Shown: positions 1-11,214, counted from the stretch's first letter. The stretch: 64,000 nt of DNA from a candidate division SR1 bacterium (GCA_026397475.1 JAPLUT010000005.1:62001-126000); one strand, 5' to 3'. Program-made: numbers and translations. The notes: generated from the sequence alone by a model not told the origin.

Positions 1-283
1 CAAATGTTTTCATATATTGTACAATCAGCTCGACTGATCCCTCAACTTCTCTTTTTTGATCAGTGTCTTCTATCCTAAGCATAAACGTTCATGCATTTTG
101 TTTAGCAAATTTTCGTGAAATAAATCCCGTAGAAACTCCTCCGATATGAAGAAATCCCGTAGGACTCGGTGCGAAACGCGTACAGACAGAATGGGATCTT
201 GGAGGATATTTTTTTTCTAAATCTTGAATCGTTTCTGTTACCTCAGGGAAGATTATATCAGCGAGTTCTTTTCGTGTTGTCAT
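1..283 (-). CDS. gltX: Glutamyl-tRNA synthetase, N-terminal part (runs off the window)
   Basis: This enzyme charges tRNA with glutamate. The visible 94 residues contain the class I signature [11 protein letters not shown] (the HIGH-motif region) followed by RIEDTDQKR, both diagnostic of GluRS/GlnRS. The start is the ATG at 283. One in-frame TGA near position 88 falls just before the TFMLRIED segment, where relatives have glycine. The rest lies beyond base 1. The gatC gene at 59 kb suggests a non-discriminating GluRS that also feeds Gln-tRNA formation by transamidation. That role is inferred from known pathways and not visible in this fragment. Confidence 0.93.
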
Positions 284-396
284 GGATGCAATTTTAAAAA
301 TTAAATTTTCTTAGCTTGTAAATTTTGTTCTACATTACAGATATGTCTCTTACTTTCAAGAAAATCAATATACTATATTATTTGAAAAACTTCAAC

Positions 397-425
397 TTGA
401 TTAAGACATAACATTAGGCTATATT
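397..425 (+). promoter_or_regulatory. Putative promoter of the SIMPL-domain gene
   Basis: TTGATT (397-402) and TATATT (420-425) are separated by 17 bp, 33 bp before the ATG at 459. The spacing fits the other promoters in this window, but the boxes are weaker. Confidence 0.4.
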
Positions 426-458
426 AAAAAGGAACTTTTAGCACCTTACAATATATCT

Positions 459-1229
459 ATGAGCAAACAAAGCACTAACTGATTTTTTCTCTTGGGCGCA
501 GCCCTCATCCTAGCATTGACTACTTTTTTCGTAGGGAATGCTATGATACAATCCAATAAAAATAATCAACAAACCTCACAAGGAGTAACGAATACTATTT
601 CCGTTATGGGTGAAGGAAAGGCTTCCGTAGCTCCTGATATGCTAGTAATCAATGTTTCTATTTCTGAACTTGCTACTACTACAGAACTGGCACAGTCTCA
701 AGCAAACGATAAGGTAAGCAAGCTCAAAGACATCCTCAAAACAGCAGATATCGCTGATAAAGATATCAAGACAACTAACGTAAATGCTTATCCAGAATAT
801 GATCGAAACCAAACAGGCAGAAAATTACTTGGATATAGAGCACAACAAAGTATTGCCATTAATGTCATCGGAGATAAGTTTGCAGAAAAATGATGAAATA
901 TCGTCACACAAATATCTAAAATCGGAGGGGTAAATGTTGATAATACCTATTTTGATCTTAAGGACAAAAATACTGCTTACGCATGAGCTCGTGAAAAAGC
1001 ATTCGCGGATGCAAAAGCAAAAGCTGAACAACTTGCAAAAGCTGGTGGAGTAACCCTTGGGAAACCCGTTATGATCACAGATAATAGCTATTCAAACGTT
1101 CCTGGTCCTATCTATTATGCGAAGGGAATGGGCGCAATGGCAACACCAGATGCTGCAGTAAGCAATACTCTCTCACCAGGAGAAACTGAAGTAACGATTA
1201 ATATAAATATAATGTACCAGATAAAGTAA
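459..1229 (+). CDS. SIMPL-domain (DUF541) secreted or membrane-anchored protein
   Basis: The 256-residue product begins with a hydrophobic segment (about residues 8-26, LLGAALILALTTFFVG), a signal anchor or uncleaved signal peptide. The body has the SIMPL hallmark start ISVMGEGKASVAPD and the repeated alternation of K/Q-rich helix and strand seen in DUF541 proteins. The ATG at 459 is preferred over the downstream TTG because it restores a charged N-terminus before the membrane segment. In-frame TGA codons (480, 894, 897 and 984) are read as Gly. The function of SIMPL proteins is mostly unknown. Related proteins are cell-envelope proteins. A strong terminator follows. Confidence 0.82.
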
Positions 1230-1255
1230 TTAGAATTTATTACTAATTAAAGTAT

Positions 1256-1287
1256 AGAGATGCTCGAGCGAGCGTCTCTTTTTTTTA
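1256..1287 (+). terminator. Intrinsic terminator after the SIMPL gene, shared with lgt
   Basis: An 11-bp stem (AGAGATGCTCG / CGAGCGTCTCT, one G-T pair) with a 2-nt loop precedes a run of eight T. It lies between convergent genes and overlaps the last codons of lgt at 1285. Confidence 0.85.
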
Positions 1288-2127
1288 TTTTAGCTTTTTT
1301 CTAAAACACATGATCACAGCCCCTAACACAAAAAATCATATAAAAAATCGCTGGGAAACACTGAACCAGCCATGAAACTCGAGTTGCGAGTCAGCTCTTA
1401 GATACTCCAGACAGAAACGAATCAAACTATATCCCAACAAGAACACTGCAACTATTTTCCCTGCTTGCGGTTTTCTTGTTTTTACTCGATTGCGGATGAT
1501 GGAAAGCGTAATAAGTAAGAGTATAAATCCCTCAAAAAAACTTCCGAGGAAATTAGTATTTACTCTCAAAAAACTATCTACTTGAGGATATACATGAAAC
1601 ACATTGAGATCATTCAGAATAGAAAATAACGGATATCCAAGACGAGGAAGTCGGTTTGAAACGATGACGCCATAGAGTTCTTGATTAAGAAAATTTCCTA
1701 TTCTTCAAAGCATGATTCCGAAAGGAACGATTGCGAGAATGACATCAAAGAGCAAAACCATTTCAGTATATTTAAGTTTATTTTTTCGAGCAAGCAAACA
1801 TAAGGCTATCGTAACTCCTAGCATTCAACCAATAAACGACATACCTCACTTTCGTACTTGAAATATTTGCCCGGGGTGCGATAGATAATATTGAAAATCA
1901 TAAATCACTACATGCCCTAGTCTTCATCCTATCAATACTCCCACAAATATACAAAGCACGAGGTCATCGAGATGAGTCTCGAGGAATCCCTGCAAACGTG
2001 GAAATTGTATTCAGAATATATTTTTTTTTGTAATTCGATAGAGGAAAAGATATCCTACTAAGAACGCGATAAAGTAGAAAATACCATACCGATAGACATC
2101 AAGTGAACCAAGAGAAAATGCAATCAT
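1285..2127 (-). CDS. lgt: Prolipoprotein diacylglyceryl transferase
   Basis: Lgt attaches diacylglycerol from phosphatidylglycerol to the lipobox cysteine of prolipoproteins in the cytoplasmic membrane. The 280-residue product is multi-pass. It contains the family core GRIGNFLNQELYG (Lgt signature GRxGNFxNxE) and the C-terminal segment LGSFFEGFILLL. TGA codons decode as Gly, including in the GGRLGH and GGMLG segments. The start ATG at 2127 gives the expected first helix. The length matches the family. At least two predicted lipoproteins in this window (25.4 and 29.8 kb) are plausible substrates. Confidence 0.92.
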
Positions 2128-2233
2128 GGATATTGTCGAACAAATAAATATAATTTTTATAGTTAATAAATAATAAATTGCAATTTATTAAAAAAACTGA
2201 CACGCTCGGGCATCAGCTCCTAATTGTTCATTA

Positions 2234-3076
2234 TTAATTTTTCATTAACTTTTTATATTCTTCGATCAATCCCGCTTGTACTTTTGATTTCATAATATCC
2301 GTAGGGATACCAGCATTAGGATTGAAACAGAAACTTACTTTCATCTTACATACTTTCTGATCAAAGGTATCTATAAGCACTTGTGTATATTCTTTGTACA
2401 TGACGAAGTCATAAGAATTTGCCTTGAGGAGCGTGAGATCTATTACCTTTTCTATATCTAAATTGATGTCGATATTGAGATCGATCTCAAGTTTTAATAC
2501 TGATTCTAAACTATATGTTTTGATAAGCGAACTTACAAATTTGGCATTTGGGATAACGATTCTTCTAAAGTCGAATGCTCTAATAATCGTATCTTTCATA
2601 TTCACCTCTTCGATCTTTCCAAGTACTTCTTGTTTACCAAGCTTCACGTAGACAATACTTCCTGGCTGATATTCTTTGGTAGTAAAAATCATAATACCTG
2701 ATATCAGATTTGTAAGAGTTTGTCTAAATGCAAATCCTACTCATATTGAAATTCCTCAGAGAATAAGTCCGATATCGATACCTACGATACTGAAACTGAT
2801 ATAAAATGAGAACATCGCCAAAGCGTAGAATATAATGTCTCCAATTAACGAAGACACGTTTTCTATTGATTTATTTCCTTTGAGGATAAACCCTCTTGTA
2901 ATCTTATTTTTGATATATCCCGCGATAATTCTTGATAATGCCAAAAGAACGAAGGCAATTACGATCGCTAAAATAATTGAAATAATCTTGGAAACAAAGG
3001 GATTTTGATAGAGTCTCACCACCATATCCAAGAAGCTTTCTTTTGCATTTGATACTGTTGATCCTAAGGTATTCAT
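2234..3076 (-). CDS. mscS: Small-conductance mechanosensitive channel, MscS family
   Basis: The 280-residue product has three hydrophobic helices in its first 125 residues. These are followed by the MscS beta domain segment YQPGSIVYVK...LGKIEEVNMKDTIIRAFD...VIPN, typical of the pore-lining and Sm-like regions. In code 11 this gene would look like two pieces (2234-2692 and 2756-3076). The join at about 2695-2755 reads through TGA as Gly in GLILGG and ISGIM. It probably protects the cell from osmotic downshock. It is monocistronic, with a short gap to lgt. Confidence 0.9.
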
Positions 3077-3152
3077 GTACCGAATTCTCTATGAGATAAA
3101 TGATACCCTATAATTATAATCAGAATTGAAAAAAATGCAAATTACTTAATAC

Positions 3153-3180
3153 TTGATACTTGATACTTTTTTTGTAGTAT
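3153..3180 (+). promoter_or_regulatory. Putative promoter of the MoxR gene inside a word repeat
   Basis: TTGATA (3153-3158) and TAGTAT (3175-3180) are separated by 16 bp. The -35 box is part of the tandem word TACTTGA that repeats at 3144-3167, so the repeat may itself supply the promoter. Confidence 0.4.
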
Positions 3181-3210
3181 AACCTCATTTACTTAGTAGT
3201 CATTAAATAC

Positions 3211-4326
3211 ATGCGAACGCTTATTATTTTGCTAGCTCTTGTAATTATTATCGTTCTGGTAGTAATCTTTGTTTTTTTCAAAGAGGATACGCATAATTTT
3301 AAGAATATTTTCAGTATTTTTAAAAAGGAAAAGACATCTCCTGAATTTCATCAGAGGATAGATACCAAATATTTTGAAGAATGACTCAAAACGATTGAAT
3401 TCCACAATCCAGAATTGAAGCAGTTAAAAGAAATACTTCACACCCATATCATAGGCATGGAAAGTCTTATCAATGCAATCATTATTAATATCCTTTGTGG
3501 ATGACATGTCCTTGTAGAAGGATTCCCAGGACTCGCAAAGACAAAAACGATCCATATTTTCGCACAATTACTAGGACTGGATTTTAAGAGAATTCAGTTT
3601 ACTCCTGATCTTTTACCTTCTGATATCTTAGGTGGAGAGATTTATAATAGCAAATCACAAGAATTTGATACCAAGATGTGACCTATTGTGGCAAATATTA
3701 TCTTAGCAGACGAGATCAACAGAGCAACGCCCAAAGTCCAGTCTGCATTACTGGAAGCGATGCAAGAGCAGCAAGTGACGATTGGAGGAACGACGCACAA
3801 ACTTCCGGCGCCATTTTTGGTCTTAGCGACACAAAATCCGATTGAACAGGAGTGAACCTATCCCCTGCCTGAAGCTCAAATTGATAGATTTTTATTTAAA
3901 GTTCTCGTCACTTACCCAAGTCTCGCTCAAGAAAAAAAGATTCTCGATACTTTGGAAAAAGAAGACAATCACCATATCAAAAGCGTTGTCTCACATAGTC
4001 AGTTGCTGACACTTAAAAAAGAAATCGATGCTATTACGATCTCTGATGAGATTAAACATTATATAACCAGGTTAACGAGTATAACAAGAAAAGAGCATGA
4101 ATATATTCTTTACTGAACATCACCAAGATGATCGATTGGACTCATGCTTGCCAGCAAAGCAGTCGCATTGGCTAATGGAAAAACGTACGTAACGCATGAA
4201 GACGTTCAGAGAGTCGCTCTCCCCGTCCTCAGACATAGAGTTATTTTAAACTATCAGGCAAAACTGTCTGGATTGACGGAAGATCAAGTATTGCTTGAAT
4301 TGTTTCAAACCGTTCCTCTTATTTAG
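3211..4326 (+). CDS. MoxR-family AAA+ ATPase with N-terminal membrane anchor
   Basis: The 371-residue product starts with a transmembrane segment (about residues 4-23) that is unusual for soluble MoxR proteins. The AAA_3 core follows: Walker [11 protein letters not shown], Walker [11 protein letters not shown], sensor 1 [11 protein letters not shown] and the lid domain ending near LELF. MoxR ATPases are thought to act as chaperones that assemble or activate partner complexes, often with von Willebrand A proteins. No vWA partner is adjacent. Four or more TGA codons fall in Gly positions, including CGGH and MGPI. Confidence 0.9.
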
Positions 4327-4376
4327 GCCATAATATATACCCTTTCACTTAGGGGTTCGTATAAAAAGTACTTTTT

Positions 4377-5738
4377 CTATTTCATAACAAACTTTTTCGT
4401 AGCATCTACAATAGCATCTAGATCCAACTTAGTAAATCTCTTGTATTGATTTCTCAAAGTTCCATTATTTTTTGTTCCCTCCAAAAAGTCCATTTGGTTA
4501 GTAAGTCCCGAAATATAGGTCGTCGTGAAGAGATAAAGATCCTTCACGGGTTTTGTATAATCAGATTTTATAAAAAATGTTTTGTCATTAAGTGTCACGC
4601 GTTTGATATTGAAGAGATAATAGATTCCATTGCTCTCATTTGGCTTTCCTGCATCATAGAGATCGAGTATTTTATCATAAAATTTATTAGACTGATAATC
4701 TATCACCGACCAATCCAATTCTCCTATGGTTCGATTTTTCAATCCATTCGTCAGATCCACGTTAAAATATATTGCACCGACGATTCTTGTTTCTCTGAGA
4801 AGAAAGTCTTTGAGCTGAAGAAGCCATGCATTTTTTAGTCATGAATTATTCGCGTACACCTCAAGCGATTTGTTGAAATCGTAGGCTCAGGCATAATTTA
4901 CTGCTGTAGTTCCCACCTCATCTACAAAGATCGGTTTATTGAAAGTCTTGAGTCTATCCAATGTCTTTCGTCCTGCAGCATTAACAATTTGATCAGGCGT
5001 TCCTCGTCGCCTATTTCCATTTCATTTTCATCGATTATAAAAAGTTACACCCATTAAATCGACATAGGTATCTCCTGGATAATAGTCTTCAAAAGTAGGA
5101 CACTTTCGTTTTACTTTAACATTTTGCTGGCACTGGATAAATACTGCCGTCTGCGAAGGCTTACCGCCTCTGGCTGGCAAATCTCGTGCATTGACCGACA
5201 TGTCAAACAATATATTTGACTGACTGAGCCCCTCAGCTCTTGAAAGTTCTCGCACATGAATCCATGCTTTTTTAAATGTCTTAGGATTTGAACTTCGTGG
5301 ATATCGTCCGCCATTCATCTCATGCATCGTGCGAAAAATCACTCTCAGATTATTCTTTTTTACGCTTTGAAAAAATTGTTTATACTGTAGGTCAAACTTT
5401 CCCTCAGCAACTTCTTTTGCAGTAAAACTGTTGGGAGAGATAGAAATATGATAAATTTTATCTTCACCAAGCTGAGTATTCAATCCCGAAAGCAAAGATT
5501 CCACATGTGGTCCTCGAGGATCAAAAATAAATGATACGATAGGGATATCAAGTTTATACTCTTTTTCTATACGCTGGATATTTTCTATGCTATTATCTCG
5601 AGATTTCATACCAAAAAGATATGCCTCTGATTTTGAACTCAGGGAGAATATTCCTACGACGAGGAGGAGAGTTATTGAAATTTTTAATTTAGAATTTAGA
5701 AGCAAAAGAATTAATTTAAAATTTAAAAATGAAATCAA
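4377..5738 (-). CDS. Secreted glycoside hydrolase, GH26-like
   Basis: The 453-residue product has a hydrophobic signal segment (about residues 5-38). The body contains RTMHEMNGGRYPRS, matching the acid/base region of GH26 (mannanase-like) enzymes, and FVDEVGTTA late in the chain, a candidate nucleophile strand. FDPRGPHVESLL and AWIHVRELSRAEG also fit a (beta/alpha)8 fold. Substrate cannot be told from sequence; GH26 members cut mannans and other beta-glycans. The first about 20 codons lie in an AT-rich word repeat (see findings), so the exact start is uncertain. TGA codons at about 4761 and 5028 decode as Gly. Confidence 0.75.
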
Positions 5739-5899
5739 ATTTATAATTTAGAATTTAGGAAACTTAATCTAGAAACAAGAGAATTAATTTAAAACTTAAA
5801 AGAGAAATCAAATTTAGAATATGTTAGTTTATAAATTTTTATATTGTTTATAAATTTATTTTTAAAAGTTTTTTATTTTTTAAAATTTTAAATTCTAAA
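5739..5899. repeat. AT-rich imperfect tandem repeat upstream of the GH26-like gene
   Basis: Two imperfect copies of a unit of about 60 bp occur at about 5688-5760 and 5762-5822. They share gaattaatttaaaa and gaaatcaaattta words. The first copy extends into the 5' end of the GH26-like gene. Related taaattctaaat words continue to 5900. No gene is seen here. Confidence 0.7.
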
Positions 5900-6421
5900 T
5901 TATTTCACTATTACATGATACGCTGCGGAAACAAAATAAATAGTCATAACGATAGAAATTACAAGTTTAAGCAGCGTTCAAGTTACAAATCCTATAAAGG
6001 AACCTCGCGCTGCTTTTAATGCCAACTCATGATGTTTGCCAGCAAACTTCTCTCCGAGATATGCTCACAAAAATGGCAAGCCTACTAATCAGAGTAATCA
6101 AAATGGACCAAGTACGATACCGAATATGGGAAGAACAATCACTGCAACAATAAGTCAAATATTGCTTCCACGAACGCCTCGTTTGCTTCCGCCAAATTTT
6201 TTGGTTCCTCGTGAAGGGATAGCATAATCAAGAATCGTAAGAAAGATAATAATCACCGCTCGTATAATGAAAAAGGCCCAACCAAAAGGATGTCCCGAAG
6301 TCAGTTGCAAGAGAATGCAGGCAATGTAAATCAAGATCAAGCTTGGAAGGACAGGAACAATTGCGCCTATGATTGCGACTACACAAAGCAATGCTCAGAT
6401 GACAATAAGAGCTATATCCAT
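5900..6421 (-). CDS. DUF456 family membrane protein
   Basis: The 173-residue, very hydrophobic product has four to five membrane helices. It shows the DUF456 hallmark GAIVPVLPSLILIY near its N-terminus and glycine-rich turns (PFGWAFF, FGGSKRG) typical of the family. Only the first part is open under code 11, because at least eight TGA codons are used as Gly. The start ATG at 6421 follows glyA by 24 bp on the same strand, suggesting co-transcription. Function is unknown in the family. Conservation in diverse bacteria suggests a basic envelope role. Confidence 0.8.
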
Positions 6422-6445
6422 CTTTCTGCAATTTTAAATTTAAAA

Positions 6446-7726
6446 TTATACTCCGGGCACCGGAAAATCTTTACAAAATTCTCTGACCTTATTTCTCAGT
6501 TCTGATAATGCTTCTTCGTCATCCTTATTTTTCAATGCATGATCAATAAACTCTACAATTTTTTTCGTGTCTGTTTCTTTGACTCCTCTCGTCGTCATGG
6601 CTGGCAAGCCGATTCTGAGTCCTGAAGGGCGGAAGGGTGGATTCGGATCGTCAGGGATTGTTGATTTGGATGTTGATATTCCGATTTTATCTAATGTTGA
6701 TTCTGCAACAGATCCGTCTATTCCTGTACCTGTGAAATCAATAATGACCATATGATTTTCTGTTCATCAGGTTACTAACTTGTAGCCATGAGCGATTAAT
6801 TCTGTAGCTACTACTTGTGCATTTTTGAGCGCTTGTTGAGTATAAGTTTTGAATGCTGGCGTCTGCACTTCGTGCAGAGCGACTGCGATAGCTGCGATAG
6901 TGTTCATATGCGGTCATCATTGCATGCCGGGAAATACTGCTCTATCGATTCTTGTTGGAATATTTTCAATCGTATCTTCAGGTTTTTTGAGCGGGTTAGA
7001 AACGATTCCTTTGCTGAGAATTAATGCTCCTCTCGGCCCTCTCAGAGACTTGTGTGTGGTGGTCATCATGACGTGAAATCCATAATCGAGCGGATTTTTC
7101 AACAGTCACGCAGCGATAAATCATCAAATGTGCGAAACATCTGCGAATGCGATAGCTCAGACTTCATTTGCTATTTCTACGAATTTTTTGTAATCAAGTT
7201 CTCTGGGATAGGCAGAAAATCCTGCAAGAATTATTTTAGGTTTGTGTTGGCGAGCCAATGCGCGAACCTGATCGAAATCTATCTTTCCCTCTGCCGTCGT
7301 CTTGTATCTGATAAAATTAAATATCTTTGAAAAAAAAGTCACCGGAGCTCCATGGGTGAGGTGTCCTCCATGCGTCAAATCCATCCCGAGTACCGTATCT
7401 CCTGGCTCCATAAGTGCTGAATATACACATAAGTTTGCTGCCGCTCCGGATAACGCTTGTACATTTGCGTGGTCAGCATGAAAAACTTCTTTTGCTCTCT
7501 CGATAGCGAGTTGCTCTATAGTATCTGTATTTTCTTGTCCTCAGTAATATCTGCGTCCAGGAAATCCTTCAGAATATTTATTTGCAAAAACTGAAGCTTG
7601 CGCTTCAAGCACTGCCGCAGATTGGTAGTTTTCACTTGCGATAAGTTCCATTCCTTCTGACTGACGTTTCTGTTCAGCAAGAATCGCCGCGTAAATATCT
7701 TTGTCTGTCTTTTGAATATTTTGCAT
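6446..7726 (-). CDS. glyA: Serine hydroxymethyltransferase
   Basis: This PLP enzyme interconverts serine and glycine with tetrahydrofolate. The 426-residue product has the normal family length. It contains [24 protein letters not shown], the PLP-lysine motif [12 protein letters not shown] and the C-terminal GLPAMTTRG. In-frame TGA codons correspond to conserved glycines (YYGGQENTD, GPHMNT). Start at ATG 7726, end TAA at 6446. It is probably the first gene of a glyA-DUF456 operon. In an organism using extra glycine codons, a glycine source is relevant, but nothing in the sequence shows special regulation. Confidence 0.97.
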
Positions 7727-7840
7727 GGGTTTTTAAATTTAAAATTGTAAATTTAAAATTTATTATAAATATTCAGTGCATTCTATCAAGTAAAGATATT
7801 TTTTAATTAAAAAAAGTCGGACAAACACGCCCGACAATGA

Positions 7841-8710
7841 TTACTTAGGTTCTACAATTATTGCCAATCCTGGCTTTAAAATCCTACAGCAATATGCCAT
7901 ATAAAAAATAAATATGAAAAGTATGTTTGTACAATAATTTAGAACGTTCCGATAGCTATTATCGTTAAGTATTGGTTTATACTCGAGACGATTAAGAAAC
8001 CGGGGATGGGCATAGAATCGCTCTTTGAACTCATCTAAAGAAAGAACAATTTCTCCTTCAAATTGCCCAGGATTGAACCTTGCATGACCATTGGGTGCAA
8101 AAGTTGGGCTCGTAAGTACAACTTTGTTCTCGCTGATATAGTTAAGGAGAGCAAAATGTGGATACGCTGCCTCAGAAGAAAAGCCTTGCTCATTGAACGT
8201 ATTGATATACATCACAATGACTCCTTGTCCCTTTTGGATAGCATGAAAGAGTTCGCCAGAAGTGGCAAAATATTTCGTTCTTGCTTTCAAAGATCCTCCA
8301 TACTTAAAGAAGAAAATATTGTTTAATGTTTCTTCTACTTCCCATGAAGTGATGCCTAAGGTTTTGTCTCCCGACAATGCTAGGATATTGTCCTGATCAA
8401 TAGCTATATCATATTTCTCTAGTATCATTTGCATCGCAGCATGTCCGCACGAAAATGAATACTTAGATTTATAATATGAATACCTCTCAGCTCTTGGATT
8501 TGGATGATCTATTCTAGTATGGAATTTCTGCATATACGCATCAGGTCTATTTTTGACATACACCATATACGCAATAAGCATAATTACCATAAGAACAAAA
8601 GCCCCTGCCCAAGGATCGTATACAAACGTCATGGGAATTCCCACGAAGATGATAATACATAGCAAAGAAAAAATTCCTATCGCTATGGGCAACAATCTTT
8701 TTGTTTTCAT
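7841..8710 (-). CDS. C39-like cysteine peptidase with membrane anchors
   Basis: The 289-residue product has two N-terminal transmembrane helices (about residues 5-47) and one near the C-terminus (about 258-277). Between them lies a papain-like C39 fold: YSFSCGHAAMQMILEKY holds the predicted catalytic cysteine, and AYPHFALLNYI the histidine. C39 peptidases mature bacteriocins and secreted peptides at Gly-Gly sites, usually fused to ABC exporters; this one stands alone. No TGA occurs inside it. The A-rich leader before the ATG resembles those of other genes here. The substrate is unknown. It lies 63 bp downstream of the GH3-type gene on the same strand. Confidence 0.72.
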   Translation of the reverse strand: MKTKRLLPIAIGIFSLLCIIIFVGIPMTFVYDPWAGAFVLMVIMLIAYMVYVKNRPDAYMQKFHTRIDHPNPRAERYSYYKSKYSFSCGHAAMQMILEKYDIAIDQDNILALSGDKTLGITSWEVEETLNNIFFFKYGGSLKARTKYFATSGELFHAIQKGQGVIVMYINTFNEQGFSSEAAYPHFALLNYISENKVVLTSPTFAPNGHARFNPGQFEGEIVLSLDEFKERFYAHPRFLNRLEYKPILNDNSYRNVLNYCTNILFIFIFYMAYCCRILKPGLAIIVEPK

Positions 8711-8773
8711 AATATTTTTTTTTATTTATGTGGAAAAAATCATATATATTTTAAATCCAAAGTCAATCTCAGA

Positions 8774-10297
8774 CTATGCCATCATAGTGAGTATTTCTTC
8801 GATATTTTTTCTTTCATTAGAAACTTTAGGGATTTTGTGTTGCCCACCAAGAGCATTCCTATTTTTCATCCATGCATAAAACGTTCCCTGCCTAACACAA
8901 TGAACAACAGGATCTCCTAGGACCTTAGTATCATATCTTTCGTCAAAATAATAAGAGTTAATATTACATAGCTCTCTATCTAAGACTTTAGCAAAAGCAA
9001 GTTCGTCCTTTGGAGCCTTAGTAAACTCTATGATCCATTCGTACGCTCCCCTAATGTTTCATCCTGAATACGTAATCGGCCCAAGCATATAATCAGTTGC
9101 AATAGTATCTGTTTTTTTGCAGGCTTCGAGTAAGGCTTTGTCTGTATAGTCAGAAGTCACACATTCCCCTACAACGTCTATATAATATTTAGTTCTTCCT
9201 GATATCTTTATTCTCCATGGATTTAAAGTTGTGAATTTTACCGTATCCCCAAGGACGTATCTTCGTAGTCCGGCGTTACTAATTAAGATCACATAATCTT
9301 TATCTATCTCGACATCTCTTAACGTTAATACTGTTGGATTTTCTTTTCAGTATTCTTCAAATGGAATGAATTCATAAAACACGCCATGCTTAGTAAACAA
9401 AAGCATATCATCTCTAAAATTACCATCCTGACAGGCAAAGAATCATTCTGAGGCATTGTAGGCTTGATAATATTTTACTTTATTTCCAGGAAATAATTCT
9501 TGAAGTTGTGGTTTATATAAATCTATTGCCATCCCTCCTCGAAAAAAAACTTCAAAATTTGGCCAAACTTCAAGGATATTTTTCTTTCCGGTACATTCCA
9601 ATACTTTATAGAAAAAATTCCCTCCTCGTGAAGGCTGTGCACTCATAAATGTAATATTTTTGTCTAGTGTGGTGTCAATAATACATTGTGCTTTTTCGTC
9701 CCGATTTTCCATGTAGGATATTTCTTGCTTCGGTTCACGAAAATGTTGTCCTATCCGAGGAGCAGTTTTTTGTAATATCGCAGAAATAAAACCGACATTA
9801 TTTTCTCATGTATACGGATTTTTTGAAAATCATCATCCAATAACAAGCCCCTTCCCTTGAAAAAATTGTGTTCTTGGATTATTTCTGACGTACATACTCA
9901 TTAATTCTATACCTCATTTGAAGTGAGATGCGTGTAAATTATCTTTTGTGATGGGGATATATTTTGAGCTTCATCAAGTCGTTCATGACGAAGTAGCAAA
10001 TCGTGCAACCTTCCCTGGATATGTTATATCTTTTTCTCACTTGAGCATATACATAATCCATGGTTCAAAATCCTTATAATGAGATATAGGAACCATATTC
10101 TGAAAATCTTCGATGGTCTCAATATTTTCAAATCCATATCTCTTTCCAAAGGCAGTATTTCTACATTTCTGAATCAAATCAAAAATTATCTTCTCCTGAT
10201 TTTTGAATGAGGGCTGATGAAGATGTGATTTAAGAATAAGATATGTTTTGATGAGCTTGTTGACTACACGCTTAGGTCCGCTCAAAGGATTGATCAT
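8774..10297 (-). CDS. GH3-family acyl-adenylating enzyme (auxin-responsive GH3-like)
   Basis: The 507-residue product matches the GH3 family of ATP-dependent acyl-acid amido synthetases in length and motif order. The P-loop-like TSSGTTGSSKYIPIT binds ATP, YQAYNASEGFF corresponds to the acyl/AMP pocket, and TSDYTDKALLEA and GAYEWIIEF mark the C-terminal domain. In plants these enzymes link amino acids to hormones; bacterial roles are mostly unknown. Several TGA codons decode as Gly, for example in GGIEL and ASEGF. The next gene on this strand is the C39-like peptidase, so a role in a small peptide or amide product is conceivable but only inferred. Confidence 0.82.
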
Positions 10298-10437
10298 AAA
10301 ATATAACTAACAACTAAAAGTTAACAACTAATAGTTAGGAGATTATTGTGTTTTTGTTGAGGCTTTTTTTTACACAATGATGGTATAAATGCAAGAAGGA
10401 AATTTGTTGCCCAAGTTTATACTGAAATTAAGATAAT
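10298..10437. repeat. Word-repeat spacer
   Basis: The spacer contains the tandem word taacaactaaaagttaacaac and a variant at about 10306-10341. No gene is seen. Confidence 0.55.
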
Positions 10438-11214
10438 CTACTTATAAATAGCTCTAACGGGAAGTGCATTTCTTTTATTTGTGAGAGACAAAGACCCTTT
10501 ATCATTGTAAAATTTGAAACAAAGAGCTTGAGGAGAATTCCCTGAAGAAAAAATCCGAATGCACCCAAAATTTCCTTCACTATCCATTTTCTTTCAAGAT
10601 TCACAATACATACCCCTAGGGATATCTAGAATAAATCACAAAATATTTGCTCACGTATATCGCTTATCTTTTCAAAAAATTCAAATTAATTTTGTAAAAA
10701 TATCAATAAAAACATCTTCTCTTGGTATTTCCATTCCTTTTTGTGCAAGAAGCCTATTTTGTTCCCTCAGGACATTAAATTCAAAATATGTTTCATCTCC
10801 TACTTGAATAATATCTTCACCATTGGGCTCGACCTTTAGGTTTTTTCTTGTTCGTTTAACTCAAGCCTCAATGTACTTGGGAGTATATTTTATATTCTCT
10901 AACCATTCCATTATTTCTGGAGTATCCATTTCATTATCTAAAAGAAGACTCACTACTCTTCCCATATTCACATTATCTTGATCTGTCATACCTTGTTGAT
11001 TAAGAAGATGCTTATAATCTCCTGGCATAAGCGTTTCTTGCTTCTTACGAGCTTGTTGTTCTAAAAAAATTTGATGTTTAGTTTGAGCATCTTTCTTTAT
11101 TTCATCAAATGCTTGGATAAGATATATCATTGTTTTTTCAGTGATTTGTCCTGTTAGTATCGCTGCTTTAGCTTCAGCCACAGAGGTGATTGGAGGGATA
11201 TGTGTTAATGTCAT
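10438..11214 (-). CDS. FISUMP-like (Fibrobacter major paralogous domain) protein A
   Basis: The 258-residue product has no signal peptide. Its first half is helical and charged. Its second half carries the lysozyme-like layout of the FISUMP/DUF1566 domain: VLREQNRLLAQKGMEIPRE, where FISUMP proteins have 'A...GkriPt..E', then CIRIFSSGNSPQAL and the ending NKRNALPVRAI. The function of this domain is unknown. TGA codons decode as Gly in several places after residue 117. The next upstream gene is a paralogue in the same orientation, 46 bp away, so the pair looks like a tandem duplication that has diverged. Confidence 0.62.

Noticed and set aside
2234-3076. Split mscS, glyA, pheT, fusA, pyrG and similar genes as pseudogenes or frameshifts.
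   Set aside because: The breaks are all TGA at glycine positions and vanish under code 25. No true frame change was found.
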